Shown here one piece after another: positions 1 to 5,445 of a stretch of DNA of 5,445 nucleotides. The stretch's first letter is position 1. Every line of letters starts with the position of its first letter. A program made the translations under genes and the position numbers. The notes beneath the pieces were generated by a model. The model was not told the origin of the DNA and did not search any database. It saw only the letters and a program-made list of their open reading frames with translations. Source of the stretch: Acidimicrobiales bacterium (GTDB lineage Bacteria; Actinomycetota; Acidimicrobiia; Acidimicrobiales; Ilumatobacteraceae); contig JAURHL010000135.1 of the NCBI GenBank assembly GCA_030833305.1, forward strand, positions 1-5,445, in the 5' to 3' direction.

Positions 1-115
1 CGCACAGCGAGCAATGCGTGCGACCCAGTCGGGAACTTATCCAGTAGGACACCTCGCCGACGATCGTGCCGTCGGCGTCGTACACGCCGATGAACTCATC
101 GATGGGTGAGTTCAT
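1..115 (-). CDS. Partial uncharacterised protein with HCxxC motif (N-terminus only)
   Basis: Reading leftwards from an ATG at 115-113, 38 codons stay open until the window edge, so only the N-terminus is seen. The start ATGA overlaps the TGA stop of the TetR-type gene by 4 bases, the classic arrangement for translational coupling; I see no clear ribosome binding site of its own. The peptide begins MNSPIDEFIGVYDADGTIVG and ends with H34-C35-S-L-C38 at the edge. The combination of a 'GVYxADG' start and an HCxLC motif resembles, from memory, a family of small uncharacterised bacterial proteins in which HCALC is followed by Asp. The next codon here starts with G, which is compatible with Asp. The two cysteines could bind metal or be redox active, but this is a guess. 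No function can be assigned. It is probably the third gene of the minus-strand operon. Confidence 0.6.
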   Translation of the reverse strand, partial: MNSPIDEFIGVYDADGTIVGEVSYWISSRLGRTHCSLC

Positions 116-669
116 GCCCGGTTCGGGTTGTCGGACAGGTCGAATCCCATCGACGACCTCACCTCGTCCTTGGTCATTCGAATGACCTCATTGTCGGTGA
201 GTTGCTGAAACTCGGCGAAAGTGGCCAAACCCATCGTGAGGGAGAAGATGCGACGCGTTCCTAGGTCAGCCTCGGCCTCCGACAGCCCGCGTAGTTCCAT
301 CAGGCGGCTCCGGAACGCGTCCCGGAGGAAGGTGGTCCGAGCACCCTCGACGAAATCCCGGTGGTGCATCTGCATGTAGTTGAACACTCGTACTGCCGCG
401 CGCACCTCGGGACGCACGGCGATATCGGAATAGAACAACTCGCCGGTGTTCGCCAGATTCTCGAAGGTTTTCGTCACCACGGCCGCATAGAGGCCGCCCT
501 TGCCACCGAACCATTCGGAGATGAGACGGTGCCCGTGCCCCGATTCCTTGGCGACATCACGCAACGTCACCTCGTGCGGGCCCTTGACCTCGAGCAATCG
601 AATCGTCGCCGCGATGATGTTTGACATTCCCTCGGCGCGCGGGGTGGGGAGTGCTCGGTTCGATGCCAC
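112..669 (-). CDS. TetR/AcrR-family transcriptional regulator
   Basis: A 185-residue protein, close to the usual 190-220 for TetR-family repressors. The N-terminal DNA-binding domain is recognisable: a first helix near residues 16-28 (IIAATIRLLEVKG), then a helix-turn-helix at about 34-53 (VTLRDVAKESG followed by HRLISEWFGGKGGLY), with the typical aromatic-F-G-x-K-x-x-L pattern after the recognition helix. Residues 65-185 are helical and would form the ligand-binding and dimerisation domain, whose ligand cannot be read from sequence. The listed start is a GTG at 669-667 with no convincing ribosome binding site; an ATG at 627-625 (residue 15) is a real alternative and still keeps the whole HTH. 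The gene lies 29 bases downstream of the surface-protein gene and overlaps the next gene by 4 bases, so it is probably co-transcribed with both. I infer that it binds the palindromes upstream of the operon (3792-3852), giving autoregulation; this is untested. Confidence 0.85.
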   Translation of the reverse strand: MASNRALPTPRAEGMSNIIAATIRLLEVKGPHEVTLRDVAKESGHGHRLISEWFGGKGGLYAAVVTKTFENLANTGELFYSDIAVRPEVRAAVRVFNYMQMHHRDFVEGARTTFLRDAFRSRLMELRGLSEAEADLGTRRIFSLTMGLATFAEFQQLTDNEVIRMTKDEVRSSMGFDLSDNPNRA

Positions 670-681
670 GGGGAAGTCTCA

Positions 682-693
682 CATCTCGAGATG
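682..693. repeat. 12-bp perfect palindrome between surface-protein and TetR genes
   Basis: CATCTCGAGATG reads the same on both strands. It occupies much of the 29-base gap between the surface-protein stop (699) and the GTG start of the regulator (669). A 7-base direct repeat, TCACATC, occurs at 679-685 and 699-705, partly overlapping it. There is no loop and no following T-run, so it is not a Rho-independent terminator. It could be a protein-binding dyad or chance. Its sequence differs from the TAGCCA/TGGCTA dyads upstream of the operon. Confidence 0.35.
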
Positions 694-698
694 AGGTG

Positions 699-3600
699 TC
701 ACATCATATGTCGGCGTCGAGACGCCACCACCCCGAGCACTCCGATCAGAGACGTCATGAACGCCAGCACCATGAGGCTGGGGGCGTCTGTTCCCGTGGC
801 AGGAAGCTGCAGAGCGGTGCCCTGCACCTCGACCCCCAACCAGATCGCGATGGCGCGTCCGTCGCTGCCGACCATCTCGAGACGGATGCGGTGCGACCCC
901 GTCGCGATGTTGGTGGGGATGGACGTCGAGGCATCGACGACGCCGGAAGAGTTCGCCGTGAACTGCCCGAGCACGGTGGGTGCGGAGAAGATCGTCGCTG
1001 TCACCGCGCTGCCTGGCTGAAGTCCGTCGAGATCCAACCCCAGTTGCGATCCGGGCGAGAGGGTGGGTGACCCGTTCGGGATCACTTGACCACCTCCGAA
1101 GTTCAGCGTGAAGTCGACCACGCCGACGCTTCCCGTGAACCGGCTTCCACCGGACCACGAGATGTTCGAGGACACGAGTTGACCATCGATGTACACCACG
1201 GAGCCGCCCGCGGGAACCGACGGACCATTCGCGTCGTTGGACGGCGTCTCGGGAGTGGTCGGTGTCGACGGGGTACTTGGTGTCGATGGTGTGCTCGGAG
1301 TGGGCTGACTCGGAGTTGCGCTTGCGTTGCACACATTGGTCGTGTGTTCCCACAGGAGGAAGGGTTTACCCTGCCCATCACAGATTCCCCAGACATCTGA
1401 AGTCGTCGACGGGTCGGCCCATCCGTCGACGATGCTCCATCCGGCCTCGTCGAAGAACGAGAACGACTTCATCGACAATGGCGAGGCAGGCTCGAAGTCG
1501 GGTTGAGGATCGAGTGGGGTTTCAGGATCCTGGTCCTGAATGAGTGACCCGATGGGATCCAGATTGGTGATCTCGGAGAGTCCATCCTCCCAGTACGAAG
1601 ACAAGATTGATGAAGTCGATCCTCGACCGGCGAGCCCTCCGACGGCCGCGACTCCCTGGATCGAGGTGCTCGCGTATGAACTTTCGACAGCTACAGAGTC
1701 CAAATCGGCGCTATCTCTGATTGCGTGGCCAACGAGACCGCCTATTGCCAACGAAGAACTAGTGATCGAGCCGATGACATAGGAATTGCGAATCTCCGAA
1801 TCCTCGAGCCAGCCGACCAGACCACCAATATCCTCTATTCCGTTGACCGTGCCATCGAAGTACGAGCGTTCGATGACCGTGGAACTGTAGGTGCACCCGA
1901 CGAGACCACCGTTCCAACTGCTATCGGGCGCATCAATGACTCCGTCGAACGAAGACTCGACAATGGTGGTACTGGAAGCCTCCCCGACCAGACCGCCGTG
2001 ACAGCCCGCTCCGCCGGTGATGGTGACGTTGCCCGAGCCCCTCACTTTGATGATCGTCGTGTCAACGGCAGATCGAATCAGGCCCGCGGTTGCATAGGCC
2101 CCCGACACCGAGACGTCGAATGCCAGGTTCTTGATCACGGCGTCGTGGGTGTGGGTGAGGAAAGCCGTTTCGCCACCGTCGATCTGCAGGCCGGTGATCG
2201 AGTGGCCGCGTCCGTCGTACGTGCCGGTATACGGAGATGTCGCCGAGGCGGGACCTTCCCACGGGGAATTCCAGGCGATGTTGCTGGTCTGAGCGTAATC
2301 GGATCCGAGACCACACACGCCGAGGCGGAAGAGTTCCAGATCGCCGGCGTTGGAGATCAGATACTCACCGTTGCTCGACGTGAGAGCGCAGTTATCGATG
2401 GTCACCAGTGCGCTGGTTATCGCTCCGTTGGCATCGGTTGCGCTGATGATCAGGGTCGGGCTCGCCCAGGTCGAGGTGGGTGTTCCGCTGAGGGCGCCCG
2501 TAGATGCGGAGAACGAGACTCCATTGGGAAGCGCACCCCCGATTTCGGTTGCCACGCGAAGCACCACCGGCTCGACGAGTCCGGTCTTGGTGAACGAGGG
2601 AGTTGAGGTGATCGCTCTACCTTGAAGAATGGTCGCAGTCGAGGAGGCCGTGAGAGACGGTGCTCCGGTGACGAATTCGAACGCCCCGGCGTCGCAGTTC
2701 GCACCCGAACGCGAGATTCCTCGTTGATCGAGGGTGGGACAGTTCGCTCCGGTGACCGCATCGATCGCCGAGCTTCCCGCGCCGATCGAGAACGTGGGAA
2801 CGAGTCCACCCCACGGCGCGAGGAAACCAAGGTTCAGTGAACCGAGGGTGACCGGGGTTTCCCCGCTGGCCAGGCACGAGGCACTCGTCGACACGTTGTC
2901 GACCAGTGCCGAACCGTGCGGGCAGACGTCGTTGGAGGGCGACACCGAGGGCGTGTACGCGATGAGGCTCTGTTCCAGCGACACCACCCACGAGGTGTCT
3001 CCTTCTGCGGGAGCGAGATTGTCGATGAACGTGGATTGGGTTGCCAGAACGTCCGCGAACGATCCACTGATCGCTCCACCGTTTCGGGAAGCGGAGTTCC
3101 GAACAAAAGTGCTGTTGGTGATGGTCGATCTGGTGGAGTTGAACGCCACCGCGATGCCACCGCCGTCGATGCCACTGTTGTTGTAGAAGGTCGAGTTGGT
3201 CACGTTCAACGACCCGGTGTTGCCGGGCGATCCGATGAGAGCGATGCCACCACCGTGCTCGTCGGCACGGTTGTCGACGAAGAGCGAGTCGTCGACGTCG
3301 AGTGTCGCATTGGAGTTCATCCGGATTGCGGCGCCACTCTCGCCGCCTCCCGCCGCCCGTCCCTTGCGGAAGTGAAGCGCGTCGATCGTGACCGCGGTGC
3401 CTCCCGTGGTGATGTCGAGGATGCGGGTGCTACCCCCACCATCGAGGACGGGAAGAGTTGTACCAACGCCAGAAAGGGTCAGGTCCTTGTCCACGGTGAT
3501 CGTTGCACCGATCGTGTAGGCGCCGGTGCAGATCCGTACCTCGTCGCCGGCGTTCGCTCCATCGATGGCGGTTTGAATGACTACATCGGTCGTGCCGACG

Positions 3601-3773
3601 TAACCGGGGTTGCCGCATCCGGTCCCCGACGACGCGGGGTTGGCGGCCGAACCGGAGGGGGCGACCCACCACACCTGGTGGCCGGTGGCCCGCACCGGAA
3701 GCGCGGTCACGAGGGAAGCTCCGATCACGAGTCCCACGGACAACAATTTTGAACCACCAGCAAGTCGACGCAT
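699..3773 (-). CDS. LPXTG cell-wall-anchored surface protein with beta-helix, Ig-like and GLUG repeats
   Basis: A 1,024-residue secreted, sortase-anchored protein. Residues 1-29 are a Sec signal peptide (MRRLAGGSK, hydrophobic core, likely cut after PVRA). Residues about 60-260 form a right-handed parallel beta-helix with repeated N/T/Q-S-T-F and GGGIA turns. Residues 346-367 carry CPTLDQRG...CDAGAFEF, the signature I know from 'choice-of-anchor Q' proteins. Residues 372-460 look like a putative Ig domain (LPNGVSFSASTGALSGTP). Residues 515-730 contain YDGRGHSITGL and GLUG repeats, residues 820-845 a Thr/Ser/Pro linker, and residues 853-985 a beta-rich domain. LPATG at 990-994 is followed by a hydrophobic stretch and RRRHMM. 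An in-frame start at 3821 exists, but the ATG at 3773-3771 is chosen because AAAGGG lies 6 bases before it, the signal peptide starts there, and the longer version would begin inside the operator palindrome. Adhesion or glycan contact is likely, but the partner is unknown. No sortase gene is visible here. Confidence 0.9.
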   Translation of the reverse strand: MRRLAGGSKLLSVGLVIGASLVTALPVRATGHQVWWVAPSGSAANPASSGTGCGNPGYVGTTDVVIQTAIDGANAGDEVRICTGAYTIGATITVDKDLTLSGVGTTLPVLDGGGSTRILDITTGGTAVTIDALHFRKGRAAGGGESGAAIRMNSNATLDVDDSLFVDNRADEHGGGIALIGSPGNTGSLNVTNSTFYNNSGIDGGGIAVAFNSTRSTITNSTFVRNSASRNGGAISGSFADVLATQSTFIDNLAPAEGDTSWVVSLEQSLIAYTPSVSPSNDVCPHGSALVDNVSTSASCLASGETPVTLGSLNLGFLAPWGGLVPTFSIGAGSSAIDAVTGANCPTLDQRGISRSGANCDAGAFEFVTGAPSLTASSTATILQGRAITSTPSFTKTGLVEPVVLRVATEIGGALPNGVSFSASTGALSGTPTSTWASPTLIISATDANGAITSALVTIDNCALTSSNGEYLISNAGDLELFRLGVCGLGSDYAQTSNIAWNSPWEGPASATSPYTGTYDGRGHSITGLQIDGGETAFLTHTHDAVIKNLAFDVSVSGAYATAGLIRSAVDTTIIKVRGSGNVTITGGAGCHGGLVGEASSTTIVESSFDGVIDAPDSSWNGGLVGCTYSSTVIERSYFDGTVNGIEDIGGLVGWLEDSEIRNSYVIGSITSSSLAIGGLVGHAIRDSADLDSVAVESSYASTSIQGVAAVGGLAGRGSTSSILSSYWEDGLSEITNLDPIGSLIQDQDPETPLDPQPDFEPASPLSMKSFSFFDEAGWSIVDGWADPSTTSDVWGICDGQGKPFLLWEHTTNVCNASATPSQPTPSTPSTPSTPSTPTTPETPSNDANGPSVPAGGSVVYIDGQLVSSNISWSGGSRFTGSVGVVDFTLNFGGGQVIPNGSPTLSPGSQLGLDLDGLQPGSAVTATIFSAPTVLGQFTANSSGVVDASTSIPTNIATGSHRIRLEMVGSDGRAIAIWLGVEVQGTALQLPATGTDAPSLMVLAFMTSLIGVLGVVASRRRHMM
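1239..1316 (-). repeat. Ser/Thr/Pro-rich wall-spanning linker (TPS repeats)
   Basis: This segment encodes residues 820-845 of the surface protein, with four consecutive Thr-Pro-Ser triplets (825-836) followed by TPTTPETPS. At DNA level, two adjacent 18-base units on the plus strand (1261-1278 and 1279-1296) match at 14 of 18 positions, suggesting growth by slippage or unequal recombination. Such linkers commonly hold a surface domain away from the cell wall in LPXTG proteins. Here it lies between the GLUG half and the C-terminal domain before the anchor. Confidence 0.7.
1584..2003 (-). repeat. GLUG-type repeat array inside the surface protein
   Basis: Residues 591-730 contain five imperfect units, each starting with GGLVG or GGLAG (593-597, 622-626, 650-654, 678-682, 712-716). 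Each is followed after roughly 10-20 residues by an aromatic Ser-Ser/Arg-Ser-Tyr/Phe strand such as VESSFDG, IERSYFDG and IRNSYVIG. This matches the GLUG motif known from bacterial surface proteins and adhesin-like beta-solenoids. The preceding residues 515-550 (TYDGRGHSITGL, then VIKNLAFD) are the usual lead-in. Base composition is lower here: line 1741-1800 has 28 of 60 G/C by hand count, against 44 of 60 in part of the neighbouring GH79-like gene. Confidence 0.75.
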
Positions 3774-3786
3774 GTCGGACCCTTTC
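3774..3786 (-). promoter_or_regulatory. Ribosome binding site deciding the surface-protein start
   Basis: Read on the minus strand, the bases just before the ATG at 3773 are GAAAGGGTCCGAC. The purine-rich AAAGGG core ends 6 bases before the start codon, an appropriate Shine-Dalgarno distance. This, with the signal peptide beginning at that Met, is why the CDS is started here and not at 3821. Confidence 0.7.
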
Positions 3787-3791
3787 ACGAG

Positions 3792-3830
3792 TAGTAGCCA
3801 TTGGCTATTAAAAATAGCCAATGGCTACTA
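3792..3830. repeat. Perfect 18-bp inverted repeat made of two nested TAGCCA-N-TGGCTA dyads
   Basis: The left arm 3792-3809 is the exact reverse complement of the right arm 3813-3830, with AAA between them. Each arm contains its own palindrome: TAGCCA-T-TGGCTA at 3795-3807 (centre 3801) and TAGCCA-A-TGGCTA at 3815-3827 (centre 3821). The centres are 20 bp apart, about two helical turns, so two dimers could sit on the same face of the DNA. A third, degraded copy (GATCCA-G-TGGCTA, 3838-3850, centre 3844) lies beyond. The pattern fits a tandem operator for a dimeric repressor better than a terminator, because it lies in a divergent promoter region and has no trailing T-run. The TetR-type protein of the same operon is the obvious candidate binder, by inference. 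Confidence 0.8.
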
Positions 3831-3855
3831 TAAGGAAGATCCAGTGGCTACTCAA
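3827..3855 (-). promoter_or_regulatory. Sigma70-like promoter for the surface protein-TetR operon
   Basis: On the minus strand, TTGAGT (3855-3850) is followed after exactly 17 bases by TATAGT (3832-3827). These match the -35 and -10 consensus at 4 of 6 and 5 of 6 positions with ideal spacing. Transcription would begin near 3820, giving a 5' leader of about 45 bases to the ATG at 3773. The degraded TGGCTA dyad overlaps the -35/spacer, the second dyad abuts and overlaps the -10 and start point, and the first lies in the leader. Binding there should block initiation. Confidence 0.6.
3829..3834 (+). promoter_or_regulatory. Possible -10 element of a divergent plus-strand promoter
   Basis: TATAAG on the plus strand matches the -10 consensus at 5 of 6 positions and overlaps the minus-strand -10 (3827-3832). 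No good -35 sits 16-18 bases upstream: TATTAA at 3806-3811 is poor. If used, transcription toward the GH79-like gene would start near 3841, leaving a leader of about 110 bases. The two promoters would then compete and share the same dyads. This is weak evidence. Confidence 0.25.
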
Positions 3856-3951
3856 GGTGAAACTTCGGCCGGTCATCGATTGTGAGGTCAGGCGGGCACG
3901 GATCGCCTTGGATACGGTCGGGCTGGTCAACGTCCGGTAGCTGGGGGTCCG

Positions 3952-5445
3952 ATGTCCGACCACGTTCGAATCGATCCGTCTCGTTTCGTGCCCGTGGGCC
4001 GGGTGAGCGAGCGATTCCAGTCGTACAACATCGAGATGGCCGAGATCACCGGCGGCACCTTCTGGCGCCCATACACCGAGGCCCAGGTGCGCGGGGTCGA
4101 GCCGGTCACCTTTGCCAGCGAATCCTCCGGCGGTGACGGTGAGGGCTCGGCCGCCTTCGCCCACGTGGGTTCCCTGACCGCTCCGGTGGATCCGGTGTGC
4201 CTCTCGGGTGCGCGCGTGCGCACCTTGGCTCGGGCGTTGGGACCGGTACACGTGCGCGTGAGTGGCTCGTGGGCCTCGCACACCTGGTTCGACGTCACCG
4301 GTGAACAGGAGGGTTCGGCCCCCGACGGCTACCACGCGGTGTTGCGCCGTCATCAGTGGGACGGTCTCATCGACTTCGCCCGAAGCGTGGGTGCCGACCT
4401 GGTGACGTCGATGGCCAACACCGCGGGTGCGCACCTCTCCGACGGCTCGTGGGACCCGGCGAACTCACGCGCTTTCCTCACGTACACGCTGGAGCACGGG
4501 CTGAACGTCGCCGGTGCCGAGTTCATGAACGAACCCGATCTGGCCACGCTGCACGGCGCACCAGCGGGATACACCGCCGCCGACTACCGACGCGACGTGG
4601 CCATCTTCGCGTCGATGTTGCGTGACGTGGCGCCTGAAGCGCTGTTCATCGGCCCCGGTGCGGCGATGGCGCGCATGCCGGGTGCGGCTCCGTTCCCACA
4701 CCTGCCCATCGACGACTTGATGCTCGGACCGGCTGGGCCACCCGACGTGTTCAGTTACCACTTCTACAACGGGCTCAGCGAGCGTGGTGGGGGACTGCAC
4801 CACACGCCCGCCGAACAGGTGTTGACCGAGGAATATCTCGCCCGAACGGAGAGAGCGGCTCAGGGATTCGCCGCCGTGCGCGACGATCATGCTCCGGGTG
4901 CGCCGATGTGGCTCACCGAAACGGCCGATGCGGCCTATGGCGGTAGCACGTGGGCCCCCACCTGGTTGGACGTACCGCGCTACGTGGATCAACTCGGTCG
5001 ACTCGCGCGCAACGGCGTGGAGTGCGTGATGCACAACACCTTGTGCGCCAGCGACTACGGAATGTTGGACAGCCGCACCCACGCACCACGCGCGAAGTAT
5101 TGGGCGGCCTGGATGTGGGCGCGCTTGATGGGCACCGAGGTGTTCGACTCCGGCGTTCCGATGCGCGAGGGACTCCATGTGTACGCACACGATCGTCGTG
5201 GCGGTGCGGGCCATGCGATGGTGTTGATCAACAACTCCCGCACCGAGTCGACACACGTCGACCTGACGTCCCGAGCGACTGCGTACGTGTTGACTGGACC
5301 GGAGCTGCGGGGCCTCGAGGTGCACTGCAACGGCCGACCGTTACGGATGATCGACGATCACACCATGCCCGAACCGGTGGGCGTCACGGTGGAGGGCATG
5401 CTCGTTCTGCCCCCCGTGAGTGTCACGTTCGTGACGCTCGATCTC
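3952..5445 (+). CDS. Glycoside hydrolase, family 79-like (heparanase / beta-glucuronidase type), 3' end at window edge
   Basis: From the ATG at 3952 the frame stays open for 498 codons to the window edge without a stop. No upstream in-frame ATG, GTG or TTG occurs before the TGA at 3883, and a GGGGG run at 3943-3947 is a modest ribosome binding site. After RFQSYNIEMAEITGG (about 21-35), the (beta/alpha)8-barrel motifs appear in the order expected for clan GH-A retaining enzymes: VRVSGSWAS (101-109), AEFMNEPD (189-196) with E194 as likely acid/base, SYHFYNG (268-274), and WLTETADA with E323 as likely nucleophile. The 129-residue gap between the glutamates is of the order seen in heparanase-like enzymes. 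Residues about 410-498 form the usual C-terminal beta domain, and the length suggests the stop is close. Expected chemistry is cleavage of beta-linked glucuronides or related uronides; the substrate is unknown. No signal peptide is seen, so it is probably cytoplasmic. Confidence 0.8.
   Translation, partial: MSDHVRIDPSRFVPVGRVSERFQSYNIEMAEITGGTFWRPYTEAQVRGVEPVTFASESSGGDGEGSAAFAHVGSLTAPVDPVCLSGARVRTLARALGPVHVRVSGSWASHTWFDVTGEQEGSAPDGYHAVLRRHQWDGLIDFARSVGADLVTSMANTAGAHLSDGSWDPANSRAFLTYTLEHGLNVAGAEFMNEPDLATLHGAPAGYTAADYRRDVAIFASMLRDVAPEALFIGPGAAMARMPGAAPFPHLPIDDLMLGPAGPPDVFSYHFYNGLSERGGGLHHTPAEQVLTEEYLARTERAAQGFAAVRDDHAPGAPMWLTETADAAYGGSTWAPTWLDVPRYVDQLGRLARNGVECVMHNTLCASDYGMLDSRTHAPRAKYWAAWMWARLMGTEVFDSGVPMREGLHVYAHDRRGGAGHAMVLINNSRTESTHVDLTSRATAYVLTGPELRGLEVHCNGRPLRMIDDHTMPEPVGVTVEGMLVLPPVSVTFVTLDL

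Noticed and set aside
1725..3752. Plus-strand open frames of 293 and 278 codons opposite the surface-protein gene
   Set aside because: They have biased Arg/Gly/Asp composition and no domain signature, and they oppose a clearly real protein with signal peptide and sorting signal.
3774..3821. Upstream start giving the surface protein 16 extra residues
   Set aside because: It lies inside the operator palindrome, at or next to the predicted transcription start, has no good ribosome binding site, and would put residues ahead of a well-formed signal peptide.
3792..3830. Inverted repeat read as a Rho-independent terminator
   Set aside because: It lies between divergent gene starts, not after a gene. 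The stem is AT-rich at the loop and has no T-run after it in either direction.
4465..5325. Long minus-strand open frame (286 codons) opposite the GH79-like gene
   Set aside because: It is Arg/His/Gly-rich without recognisable motifs, and the plus strand carries conserved catalytic motifs over the same bases. It is a typical antisense shadow in high-GC DNA.
1..5445. CRISPR arrays, tRNA/rRNA genes, insertion sequences or attachment sites
   Set aside because: I saw no regularly spaced direct repeats, no tRNA-like cloverleaf, no transposase motifs and no terminal inverted repeats with target duplications.

Overview
The window looks like part of a high-GC Gram-positive actinobacterial chromosome. 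The GH79-like gene is strongly GC-biased: one hand-counted 60-base line, 4201-4260, has 44 G/C. The large surface protein ends in an LPXTG-type sorting signal. A member of Acidimicrobiia or a related aquatic actinobacterium is my guess from style only, because there is no rRNA or marker gene here.

Layout. Three minus-strand genes appear to form one operon, read from right to left. First is a 1,024-residue secreted protein (3773 to 699) built as signal peptide, parallel beta-helix, putative Ig-like domain, GLUG repeats, Ser/Thr/Pro linker, C-terminal beta domain and LPATG cell-wall anchor. After a 29-base gap comes a TetR-type repressor (669 to 112). Its stop codon overlaps the start of a third gene by 4 bases (ATGA), and that gene runs off the left edge with only 38 codons visible. 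On the plus strand, divergent from the operon, a gene starts at 3952 and stays open to the right edge (498 codons). It encodes a glycoside hydrolase resembling family 79 (heparanase / beta-glucuronidase type), with both expected catalytic glutamates.

Control region. The 178-base divergent spacer (3774-3951) holds the most striking non-coding signal. It is a perfect inverted repeat with 18-bp arms and a 3-base spacer, and each arm contains its own smaller palindrome, TAGCCA-N-TGGCTA. The two small dyads are centred exactly 20 bp apart, and a third degraded copy lies 23 bp further on. They sit on and around a good sigma70-like minus-strand promoter (TTGAGT, 17 bp, TATAGT). This looks like a multi-site operator. 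The TetR-family protein of the same operon is the natural candidate to bind it, which would make the operon autoregulated and could co-control the glycoside hydrolase.

Working model (inference): a regulated locus pairing a wall-anchored, possibly adhesive or glycan-contacting protein with a uronide-cleaving hydrolase. No sortase, transporter or sulfatase is visible in the window, so the model is incomplete.
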